DNA of 64,000 nt from CAZIRF01 sp964541755. GTDB lineage: Bacteria; Spirochaetota; Spirochaetia; Treponematales; Breznakiellaceae. Within the stretch, counting starts at the first letter, position 1; every line of letters begins with the position of its first letter. Location of the stretch: assembly GCA_964541755.1 (NCBI GenBank), contig CAZIRF010000013.1, positions 1-64,000 of the forward strand, in the 5' to 3' direction. This document shows, piece after piece, positions 8,397 to 15,983 of this stretch. Under the pieces are notes generated by a model. The model did no database searches. It saw only the letters and a list, made by a program, of their open reading frames with translations, and was not told the DNA's origin. The position numbers and the translations under genes were made by a program.

Positions 8397-9917
8397 TCAT
8401 TTTCCCCTTTCGTTGTAATCTTCCACGCCACTATCATTCGAAGCCTTCAAATAGTGCGTAAAGTGCCAAACGGTATTCCCCAAAAGAACCGCACTCCCCG
8501 TCCACAATGCCCCCATCGAAATAAGAGACAAGAGCTCTCCCGTGGAATACACGGCATTTCCCGTGCTGGCCAGAGCGTCGTTATAGGAATCGTGGACACC
8601 TGTAGCAATCATTGCCAGGGGCACACTGAGAAAAAACATGCCAAAGGCCTTGTAAAAGGCTTTCCTGCTGAGCTTCACCCCCTGTTTATCTCTTTGGAGT
8701 ACCGGAAGCATGAATTGTGCCCGCGCCTGTCCATCATGTTGATACAGAATACTGCGAGATTCGTACCCGGGTTTCGAAAAGCCCAGAATATGTGTCTCAC
8801 CAAGGGGCAATGCAAGCGTAAGAGGCGTTTCCCCACTGTACTCATTGTTGAGGGTAACAGAAACACCCCCCAAAAGCTGAAGCCCTGTTTCAGTATCCTG
8901 ATTCACTGATTCATCTGCATAGACCTCAATTATCGTATCTGACAGCTCCACTGGGCGCATATCCGGACGCAGGACAATCGAATCGGCTCCCGCCAAATTG
9001 AAGAACGCAGAAAGCGGATGATAGCCTTCACTGTCTACCGTTACATGGTGTTTCCCCACGTTCAAGATATACGTTTGATCAGGGACAATTCTTCGGCCAT
9101 CAATTGCAACATGTGAATTGGAAGGAAGCGATCGAATTGCAACAAGGGATAATGCGTGCCCGCTCAATCGGCTTGCCAGGAGTCTTGCCGTTTCATCGGC
9201 CGCTTCATCGCGTGAATGACGGGAAAACATGATCTCATCTTCCATGACAACAGCGCGTTCCCACCTTCGATACAGTTTCCAAGAGAATACCAAGTACCCA
9301 TAGTGTTCACGCATTCCGGTAATAAGCATGGCATCAAGCGCATTAGTCGCGGCAAAGGAATCCATATCTCCTTCTTTATCAAAAGAAAGGAGCGTCCCTC
9401 CTTCATTTGTCGCATGAAAGCGCAATCGGGCCTTTTCGGGAACCGCATATGAATGTGATCGCTCTATGGCCAAGAGCTCATGTTGTTCATCTATGGAAGC
9501 GACCGCTTTATTCAAGAGAGACGTATACTTCCAATTGCTATAGCCCTTGAACAGAAGCAGGTCGCGTTCTGAAATTTTTGCCAGAAGATTTTTTTGGATA
9601 CTGGCAGAGGCCGCTTCGATTCGCGACTGTTCAATTCCATCTATCTCCAGTTCACTACGGGTAATCTCTGCGGAAGAATTTACCAGGAGGCCGAGGAATC
9701 GGGTCATGAAGCCTTCGGCCAGTATTGAAGAAGAGGGATCGAGCGTTTCGGGGATTCGGGGTTCACAGACACCCAAAACCCAGTCGAAATCCTGCTCACG
9801 GGCCGGGATTACCTCATCATCGCCAGTCGATTCATCATCACTTTTTGCCATGACAGAGAAAGAGAGAGAAAAAAACAAGAGGAACAGCAAACTGAACCGA
9901 AAGGAGCGGCCGTGCAT
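8397..9917 (-). CDS. Exported PEGA-domain protein
   Basis: 506 aa. A signal peptide occupies about residues 1-24 (hydrophobic run ending near MAKS). The central region is unassigned. One PEGA-like unit (HVAIDGRRIVPDQTYIL, about 270-300) and a clear second PEGA unit (SGETPLTLALPLGETHILGF, about 360-390) follow. Two hydrophobic segments near residues 425-480 could be transmembrane helices. PEGA domains are surface or periplasmic beta modules of unknown ligand that are common in spirochaetes. It sits between prfB and ftsY with almost no spacing, so it is expressed with housekeeping genes. Confidence 0.75.
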   Translation of the reverse strand: MHGRSFRFSLLFLLFFSLSFSVMAKSDDESTGDDEVIPAREQDFDWVLGVCEPRIPETLDPSSSILAEGFMTRFLGLLVNSSAEITRSELEIDGIEQSRIEAASASIQKNLLAKISERDLLLFKGYSNWKYTSLLNKAVASIDEQHELLAIERSHSYAVPEKARLRFHATNEGGTLLSFDKEGDMDSFAATNALDAMLITGMREHYGYLVFSWKLYRRWERAVVMEDEIMFSRHSRDEAADETARLLASRLSGHALSLVAIRSLPSNSHVAIDGRRIVPDQTYILNVGKHHVTVDSEGYHPLSAFFNLAGADSIVLRPDMRPVELSDTIIEVYADESVNQDTETGLQLLGGVSVTLNNEYSGETPLTLALPLGETHILGFSKPGYESRSILYQHDGQARAQFMLPVLQRDKQGVKLSRKAFYKAFGMFFLSVPLAMIATGVHDSYNDALASTGNAVYSTGELLSLISMGALWTGSAVLLGNTVWHFTHYLKASNDSGVEDYNERGK

Positions 9918-9918
9918 A

Positions 9919-11041
9919 TCAATCCTCTTCGCTGTCGCGCCCCTGTTTCCACGCGTATCGCAGGTATTCCTCTATAAAATCGTCAATTTCACCATCCATA
10001 ACCGCCTGGATATTGCCCGATTCGTGTTTTGTTCGGGCATCTTTAACCATGGTATAGGGCTGGAAAACGTAGTTTCTGATCTGGTGGCCCCAGGATATGT
10101 CCTTCTTTTCCTGAGCGAAACGCTCATTATCCTTTTCCTTTTCGAGCCGATAGTGTTCGTAGAGGCGGGCCTTGAGGATCGACATTGCCGTCGCGCGATT
10201 CTTGATCTGGCTACGCTCCGATTGGCAGGCGACAACTATGCCCGTCGGGATGTGGGTAAAACGTACCGCACTGTCTGTCTTGTTGACGTGCTGTCCTCCA
10301 GATCCCCCGGCCCGATAAGTGTCCACGCGCAGATCTTCGGGCCGTATATCCACTTCAATGGAGTCATCGAGAACGGGAAAAACATAGACTGATGAGAAAG
10401 ACGTGTGGCGGCGAGCGTTGGAGTCAAAGGGCGATATGCGAACCAGTCGATGGATACCCGATTCTCCCTTGAGGTAGCCGAATGCATAGGGGCCATCTAT
10501 TTGAATGGTTATGGATTTAAGCCCCCCTTCTGCCTCGAGTTCATCCGCAATAGTTATTGAGAAATCATGTCTTTCTGCCCAACGTGAGTACATGCGGTAG
10601 AGCATCTGTGTCCAGTCGCAGGCCTCTGTCCCCCCAGCCCCGGCGTGAACCGTGAGAAAGCAGGAATTGCGATCGACTTCTCCGGACATCATCTCTGTAA
10701 TGGTGAGCTTGTCATAGCGTGTTTCCAGCTCGACAAGTTCAGCCTCAATCTCCCCCGCTTGACTCTCGTCCCGTTCTGCAGTGGCCAACTCATGGAGTGT
10801 AACAACATCTTCCATGCGTTCAAGCAATTCCTTCCAAGGATCGTGACGGGAACGCAAGACCTTGAGTTTGCTCATGGTCTGTTCGGCCTTGCTCATATCA
10901 TCCCAAAAACCTGGCTGGGACGAAAAATCTTCAAGTTCTTCTATTTTTTTGACCAAGCCAACCGGGTCAAAGACGCCTCCAAGTGTCGAGGATGCGTTCG
11001 TTCAATTCCTTTATTCGAGGGGTAAGTTCATTGAGAAACAT
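9919..11041 (-). CDS. prfB: Peptide chain release factor 2, expressed by programmed +1 frameshift
   Basis: Class I release factor for UGA and UAA. The reading frame is in two parts: ATG at 11041 after an AGGAG site, 24 codons ending RRL, then an in-frame UGA at 10969-10967. A +1 slip on CTT-TGA-C continues as D-P-V-G-L-V-K-K and on to 9919, giving a 373-residue protein, close to the usual length. The codon-recognition SPF motif (VRISPFDSN) and catalytic GGQ motif (GGSGGQHVNK) are intact. The frame shift is autoregulatory in most bacteria: low RF2 slows UGA termination and favours the shift. Confidence 0.95.
10964..10984 (-). promoter_or_regulatory. RF2 programmed +1 frameshift site
   Basis: Reading the minus strand, the site is TGG AGG CGT CTT TGA C. 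The slippery CTT is followed by the in-frame UGA at codon 25 and then C, the poor-termination context used in known prfB genes. TGGAGG ends three bases before the CTT, matching the internal Shine-Dalgarno-like element that stimulates the shift in Escherichia coli. All parts are seen directly; function follows from the family. Confidence 0.93.
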
Positions 11042-11099
11042 GGCAACTCCTGTAATGATAATGGATTGGCATATCTCCGTGCCTTGAAAGAGGGTTGGA

Positions 11100-11384
11100 T
11101 TAGCCTTTGAGCGGTGGACGTGCGATTATTTTGCGCCACTTCTTGTCTTTCAAGCTGGAAATGACCATCGTCCCATCAACCGGATACTGGTAAATACGGG
11201 TGCGATCATACGCATCGGTCAAACGATCAAGGTCTCGCTTGAGACGATCGAGCGATGCCTGAGTAACCGTACTCGACTCCCAGAGTCCTCGTTGCACCTT
11301 GTCGTAGCCATATCGAGCCAACAAATCTGCAAGGCTCTTGGCTCGTTCTTCCGAGCCCGGATCCAACGCCACGGATACAAACAT
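11100..11384 (-). CDS. Solitary Cas2-like small nuclease-fold protein
   Basis: 94 aa from the ATG at 11384; a TTG six codons earlier is possible. The pattern matches Cas2: a first strand MFVSVALDP with Asp8 in the metal-ligand position, a helix GSEERAKSLADLLARYGY, then KVQRGLWESSTVT, a second helix starting LDRLKRDLDRLTD, and RIYQYP as the fourth strand. No cas1, effector genes or CRISPR repeats occur anywhere in the window. It lies 58 bases upstream of prfB on the same strand, so the two may share a transcript. It could be a Cas2/VapD-fold ribonuclease with a non-CRISPR role. The fold call is inference from pattern and length. Confidence 0.7.
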   Translation of the reverse strand: MFVSVALDPGSEERAKSLADLLARYGYDKVQRGLWESSTVTQASLDRLKRDLDRLTDAYDRTRIYQYPVDGTMVISSLKDKKWRKIIARPPLKG

Positions 11385-11439
11385 GCACACAGAGTACGGC
11401 AAACACGTGTTTCTGTCAAACAGTCAAAAACACCATATC

Positions 11440-11457
11440 CCCCTATACGAAGGGGGC
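11440..11457 (+). other. Hairpin overlapping the ribosome-binding site of the downstream gene
   Basis: Perfect six-base-pair inverted repeat CCCCCT-ATACGA-AGGGGG. Its 3' arm is the only Shine-Dalgarno-like sequence (AAGGGGG) for the ATG at 11462. There is no T-run after it, so it does not look like a terminator in either direction. Confidence 0.5.
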
Positions 11458-11461
11458 CCTT

Positions 11462-12745
11462 ATGCCGAATAATAGTACTATGAAGAGAAGAGCCTTACTT
11501 GCTATACTTATCATTGCGACCCTTGTTGTATTGCCCTCCCGGCTATCCGCGACCCCGGGCATTGGTGTGTACGACCTTGCTGTAGAGCTCAAGGACAATG
11601 GGTCGGTAGTCCTCGAATGGAAAGAAACGGCAGGCTTGACCGGCTCTCTGGCCGTATATCGCAGCAAACATGAAATTGTGGATCGCCTTCCTCCTTCAGC
11701 CAGATTGATAGCACAGGTTCCCGCCGGGGCCTTGACCTGCGTGGATCAACCGGAAGGGGCCGGCCCATGGTATTATCTGGTTTTACCCGAATCAAAGGTG
11801 CAAGCGGCACTTGCTTCCTTGCCTCCGGGCACCAGCATTACCCGAACAGCTATAAAGATTCCGGTTTTGGCTCAGCCTGTCAACGAAACGACCAGTTCCA
11901 ATCTTGACAGAACTGCATCGTTCTCGAATATGTATGCCACTGTAGAAGGCGAAGCCATTTACATTCATTTTATTCCTCTCGTGGAGGAAGGGCGTGCGGT
12001 ATTGTATCGCAGCACACTTCCCGTTCGAAGCATTGAAGATCTGGTTCACGCTGTCATTATTCATGTAGGCCCGCCCAAAGGCCCCTTCGTCGATTATCCG
12101 GTACCCGGTATCGAATGTTGGTACGCACTCATTCTTGAAGAAGATATTCGCAAGGGAGTTGCCGGTATCTTTTCCGGTCAAAATGCCACCAGTTACGCAG
12201 TAGAAGTCCGCGCCGGGCCGTCAGGGACTGGGGGTCCCCGCATTGCAACACACATCCGCTCAATGCCCCTCCCCCTCATTTCCCGTGACGCACTCGCAGA
12301 CATGATACAGGCATGGCCTTCCAGCACCGCCAGAAGACAGGAGCTTTCACCCGCAGCTGCAGCAGCTCGTGCAGAATTGCTCTCAAGAGGAAAACGTCCG
12401 CTACGCAGCACCCCGCGCCGCCCTCAACTCTTTCAACAAGATCTGTCTCCTTCCGAAGGGGGCGAAGCATGGGTTCTCCACAGTATTGTAGCAGACAGTT
12501 TCCGCGCAGGAAGATGGGAAGAGAGCGCCGATGCACTTGGGGCATTCCTCTCACTCCCACGCAGTGCCGAAGCAGAAAACCGTGGACGCTTTTATCTGGG
12601 GCAAAGCTGGTACTTTAGAGGCGACTATCGCTTGGCGCTCTTCGAGTTCCTGCTTTCACATCGTAGTTATCCGGTTGAAGCAAATGCATGGATTCAGGAA
12701 TGCTTGGGACAACTTTCGAAAAACGTGTGGAGTAGCGCTTACTGA
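11462..12745 (+). CDS. Secreted protein with fibronectin-III-like and TPR-like regions
   Basis: 427 aa. Signal peptide MKRRALLAILIIATLVVLPSRLSA begins at the second Met (11480); ATG at 11462 has the better-spaced AAGGGGG. The first mature module (LDNGSVVLEWKE-like strand pattern at about residues 40-130) and a second one around 165-250 read like fibronectin type III beta sandwiches. The last 90 residues (GRFYLGQSWYFRGDYRLALF) resemble tetratricopeptide helices. It is the only plus-strand gene between 1 and 25 kb and is convergent with a TPR gene 12 bases away. Function unknown. Confidence 0.7.
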   Translation: MPNNSTMKRRALLAILIIATLVVLPSRLSATPGIGVYDLAVELKDNGSVVLEWKETAGLTGSLAVYRSKHEIVDRLPPSARLIAQVPAGALTCVDQPEGAGPWYYLVLPESKVQAALASLPPGTSITRTAIKIPVLAQPVNETTSSNLDRTASFSNMYATVEGEAIYIHFIPLVEEGRAVLYRSTLPVRSIEDLVHAVIIHVGPPKGPFVDYPVPGIECWYALILEEDIRKGVAGIFSGQNATSYAVEVRAGPSGTGGPRIATHIRSMPLPLISRDALADMIQAWPSSTARRQELSPAAAAARAELLSRGKRPLRSTPRRPQLFQQDLSPSEGGEAWVLHSIVADSFRAGRWEESADALGAFLSLPRSAEAENRGRFYLGQSWYFRGDYRLALFEFLLSHRSYPVEANAWIQECLGQLSKNVWSSAY

Positions 12746-12757
12746 GCGTTTGGGTGA

Positions 12758-14752
12758 TTAGCGAATGGCGCGAATCATTTCCCTGATTTCCCCGGAAACC
12801 GTGGAACGTTCGGCGCCGGTGCTATCAGTCTTACCCTCTTCTTCCTTCTTGTAGCGTATTACCGGGTCTCCGACAGCAAGCCGATCAAAAAAACCGTTAC
12901 GAATAACTTTGGCTCGGGTTACATACTCATCCTGTTCCTCGGGGACAAGACTGGCAATTATCTGTTCATCCTTGGGCGCAAGGATAAAACGGTCAACCAG
13001 AGGGTGGAAATCACTGTCTTTGATTACAACCAGTTTGGTATCCTCTTCCAATGCATAGTGGGCGCCAAATCCGGTAATAACCTGGTTCCCCTTTCGCGCA
13101 AGGATTCTGGAATAGGCGGGGAAGAGCCCTGCAATACGTTGTGAAATGCGAAAGGTCCCGTTCCACACTTTGTCCATACCCGTTTGGTATACGCGTTCGG
13201 TATGCAAGAGACTGCCGCTTGATGCACTGTAAATGTGGGCATCGACAGAGAAATCGCGGGCGGTTTCCGAGACCTCAATCATAATGAGATAATTTGCAGC
13301 GGCCTCCCGCGCACTTCGCCAAGCACTCGCGTAAGAATCCTGAATAACAGCAATATCAGAAAGTGCGATGTGGGGCTCCCGCTCTAAGAGAGATGCGAGC
13401 AGACGTGAAACAAGAAGGGAAGCATCCACGTGCAGGGATTTTTCGGTGCGGGTATCTACACAAACTGCAAGTTTCCAAGAGGACGCAGGAATATCCATGG
13501 GCGAGATGTCCCAGCGACGGTGTACGCTATCTGCCAAGATCGATTCCCAGGCTTCCACTCTGTCATTAATGGCGGTATCGGCAATGCCAATATCCTGCAT
13601 AAACATGAGTTCTTCCAATTGCCGTCCCGGCAAACCGCTCTGAGCGAGAAGATCGGCATACCGCGCGCGTTCCTTTGCGTAAGGAGACAGCTTGAGACCA
13701 AGTTGATAGGAAGCCAGTGCCATTTGTGCTTGAAATTGACTGCGATACTCTTCTGCCCGTGAAAAAAACCAATTACCCAGCGGCCTTCGTTCCGGACTTT
13801 CAAGAGGCGTATGCGCTGCAAGGGATTCGGTCAAGGCCAAACGGGCAATCTCGTCTTCCTTGTCATGATGTAATGCGGTAAGGTACAGGGCACGCGCGTC
13901 ATCGTATTTATCGAGAGCTTCCGTTGCCCTGGCTTTGAGATACCAGGACAGGGAATCGTCGCGCTTTTTTTGCAAAAGAATATCGGTCTGTTCAATACAG
14001 GACGAATACTGCTGCATTCGGTATTGTAGTTGTGCAAGCAAGATCCGGGCTTCACGATAATCCTTGTCGAGATGAAGCGCCTGTTCCAAACCTGCCATGG
14101 CGCGTTCAAACAGCCCCTCTTGAGCATCGAGCCAGGCTGCGTGGTAATAGACTCTCTCATCATCAGGATGACGTCGCATGGCTTTGACCACCAAATCGCG
14201 ACCACGTTCCCCGTTCCCCATGGCATGAGAGAGTATGGCAAGCGAGACCAATGCCCGCTTGTCATCAGGATAGCGTGAAATGATATCATTGTAGAGCTGG
14301 CTCGCCTCTGAAGGGCGTCCGGCGAGAATACCAAGTTCTGCTTTGGCAAATAGAGCATCCCGATTGTAGGGTTCACTCTTCAAGATGGCGTGAATAATGC
14401 CTTCTGCACCTGCACTGTCGCCCAATGCAATGAGTACAAAGGCCTCGAGAGCCGCCAAATCCGCCCTTTGAGGGGCACGCTTTCGCGCTTCTCGGGTTTG
14501 CAGAAGGGCTCGCTCATATTCTCCGAGCTCATAGGAGGAACGGGCAAGGCCTGTCATTGCTTCAAGGTAGGCGGGATTGTGGAGAAGGGCTTCGCGATAA
14601 TATTCACTGGCGACATACCAATCCCTATCCAGAAAGGCCCTGTCGCCCATGGCACTGAGAGCGCGCACATCAGGTTTGTCGATGGCATAAAGAGAGCCCG
14701 TCATCACGGTCATGAGTAGAACCAAGATTACGAACTGCCCTCTTCGAGTCAC
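12758..14752 (-). CDS. Exported tetratricopeptide-repeat protein
   Basis: 664 aa, GTG start at 14752 overlapping the corC stop (TAGTG). A signal peptide (QFVILVLLMTVMTGSLYA) precedes a long array of TPR units from about residue 30 to 400, with repeated patterns such as AYLEAMTGLARSSYELGEYE and REARILLAQLQYRMQQYSS. The C-terminal 260 residues form a separate domain that carries VVIKDSDFHPLVDRFILAP and a charged tail; I do not recognise it. It is the last gene of the uvrA-lptD-phoH-pgpH-ybeY-corC series. A periplasmic scaffold or assembly role is the likeliest reading. Confidence 0.72.
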   Translation of the reverse strand: MTRRGQFVILVLLMTVMTGSLYAIDKPDVRALSAMGDRAFLDRDWYVASEYYREALLHNPAYLEAMTGLARSSYELGEYERALLQTREARKRAPQRADLAALEAFVLIALGDSAGAEGIIHAILKSEPYNRDALFAKAELGILAGRPSEASQLYNDIISRYPDDKRALVSLAILSHAMGNGERGRDLVVKAMRRHPDDERVYYHAAWLDAQEGLFERAMAGLEQALHLDKDYREARILLAQLQYRMQQYSSCIEQTDILLQKKRDDSLSWYLKARATEALDKYDDARALYLTALHHDKEDEIARLALTESLAAHTPLESPERRPLGNWFFSRAEEYRSQFQAQMALASYQLGLKLSPYAKERARYADLLAQSGLPGRQLEELMFMQDIGIADTAINDRVEAWESILADSVHRRWDISPMDIPASSWKLAVCVDTRTEKSLHVDASLLVSRLLASLLEREPHIALSDIAVIQDSYASAWRSAREAAANYLIMIEVSETARDFSVDAHIYSASSGSLLHTERVYQTGMDKVWNGTFRISQRIAGLFPAYSRILARKGNQVITGFGAHYALEEDTKLVVIKDSDFHPLVDRFILAPKDEQIIASLVPEEQDEYVTRAKVIRNGFFDRLAVGDPVIRYKKEEEGKTDSTGAERSTVSGEIREMIRAIR

Positions 14753-15528
14753 TACGCATCCTCTCGTGCAAGCATTATTTTAACCGTGTTTATCTTGTGA
14801 CCTTCCATATCCTGAACAATGAAATCATGCCCATGCCAGGAGGCCTTCTCGTATTTTACCGGAATCTTTCCAAAGAGATCAAAAACAAAGCCGCCCAGGG
14901 TATCGAAGTCTGCTGCGGGAAGATCGATATGAATTTCTTCATTCAAATCTTCAAGATTTACCCGGGCGTCGCAGAGGAATACCGATTCCCCCAACTGCAG
15001 GATATCCTCCCGTTCATTGTCAAATTCATCCTGAATGTCGCCTACAATTTCCTCGATTATATCTTCCATGCACACTATACCGGAGACGCCACCGTACTCG
15101 TCGACAATAACCGCAATGTGCACGTGTTTGCGCTGAAGTTCGCGCAAAAGCTGATCTATGCGTTTTGATTCCGGAACAAAATAGGGTTTTCTAAGTATGG
15201 TTTCGGTATCGAAGGGCTCCGATTTGAACAAGTACCGCAGGAGATCCTTTACATAGAGGATACCAATTACATTGTCGATTGTGTCCTTGTAAACCGGAAA
15301 GCGTGAATGACCACTCTCGGAAATACGCAGTAGCAGTTCTTCCTGCGGCAAATCAACCGGCAAAAATACTGTATCGATGCGGGGGACCATTACTTCCTTG
15401 ACCATGGTGTCGGAGAGCTCCACAACACCGCGTATCATATCCTGCTTTTCGATATTCAAATCATTGTATTCCGGGGCGAGTTCCTTTCTCTTTTTGAAAA
15501 ACGAGCGGAACGCGTTCAGCGTTTTCAT
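14752..15528 (-). CDS. corC: CBS-pair and CorC/HlyC-domain protein (soluble CorC type)
   Basis: 258 aa from the ATG at 15528, which overlaps the ybeY stop as ATGA; longer starts lie inside ybeY. After a short N-terminal segment come two CBS repeats (EVMVPRIDTVFLPVD with SRFPVYKDTIDNVIGILYV, then KHVHIAVIVDEYGGVSGIV) and a transporter-associated CorC_HlyC domain at about 185-255. The DUF21 membrane domain of larger family members is absent, as in Escherichia coli CorC (YbeX). The ybeY-corC pairing is widespread. Roles proposed for the family are Mg/Co efflux and ribosome-related functions. Confidence 0.88.
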   Translation of the reverse strand: MKTLNAFRSFFKKRKELAPEYNDLNIEKQDMIRGVVELSDTMVKEVMVPRIDTVFLPVDLPQEELLLRISESGHSRFPVYKDTIDNVIGILYVKDLLRYLFKSEPFDTETILRKPYFVPESKRIDQLLRELQRKHVHIAVIVDEYGGVSGIVCMEDIIEEIVGDIQDEFDNEREDILQLGESVFLCDARVNLEDLNEEIHIDLPAADFDTLGGFVFDLFGKIPVKYEKASWHGHDFIVQDMEGHKINTVKIMLAREDA

Positions 15529-15983
15529 TGTATGATATGTTCTCCCACGAGAGTTTGAAGGAGCGCCTCCTGGCACTCCAGCATGGGCTCATCAGCGTTA
15601 TTGCTCTCATGATCCATGCCCTTGAGGTGCAGTATACCATGAACTATGAGCCGGCGCAGCTCTTCATCCATACTTACGCCAAAATACTCGGCGTTCTTTG
15701 CCAGGCTGTCCAAGGAGATTATTATATCACCGGCCAGTATGCGTGAACCGAAATCGGGATCTTCCCAGTGATCTCCCGACTCAAACGAGAGGACATCCGT
15801 CGCCTCGTCCTTATTTCTATAGCTGGCATTAAGAGTCTTGATAGTCTCGTCCCCACAAAGCGCGAGCGAAAGATCCCATCCGTCTATATCAAGTGCCATC
15901 ATAACCTTTTGAGCCCAAGCTTCCATTGCATCGAGCCAAAGTGGTTCCTCAATATCCACGCAGCCTATATCGACCCGGTTCAC
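15525..15983 (-). CDS. ybeY: Endoribonuclease YbeY (16S rRNA maturation)
   Basis: 152 aa UPF0054 metalloenzyme. The zinc motif H-x3-H-x5-H is visible as VHGILHLKGMDHE near residues 118-130, and the family's ATDVLSF motif is present near residue 65. The GTG start at 15983 overlaps the stop of the 7TM-HD gene (GTGA). It acts in 16S rRNA 3'-end processing and ribosome quality control. The cluster phoH, 7TM-HD, ybeY, corC is a conserved bacterial arrangement, which supports the call. Confidence 0.93.
   Translation of the reverse strand: MNRVDIGCVDIEEPLWLDAMEAWAQKVMMALDIDGWDLSLALCGDETIKTLNASYRNKDEATDVLSFESGDHWEDPDFGSRILAGDIIISLDSLAKNAEYFGVSMDEELRRLIVHGILHLKGMDHESNNADEPMLECQEALLQTLVGEHIIQ

Noticed and set aside
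9547..10392. Plus-strand 281-codon open frame across the PEGA and prfB genes
   Set aside because: Antisense to two well-supported genes, with no ribosome site or recognisable motif.
10956..11041. In-frame UGA near the start of prfB read as a disabling mutation
   Set aside because: The CTT-TGA-C site with a GGAGG element just upstream is the standard programmed +1 frameshift; the rest of RF2 is intact.
11100..11402. CRISPR array expected next to a Cas2-like gene
   Set aside because: No regularly spaced direct repeats are visible in the neighbourhood or elsewhere in the window.
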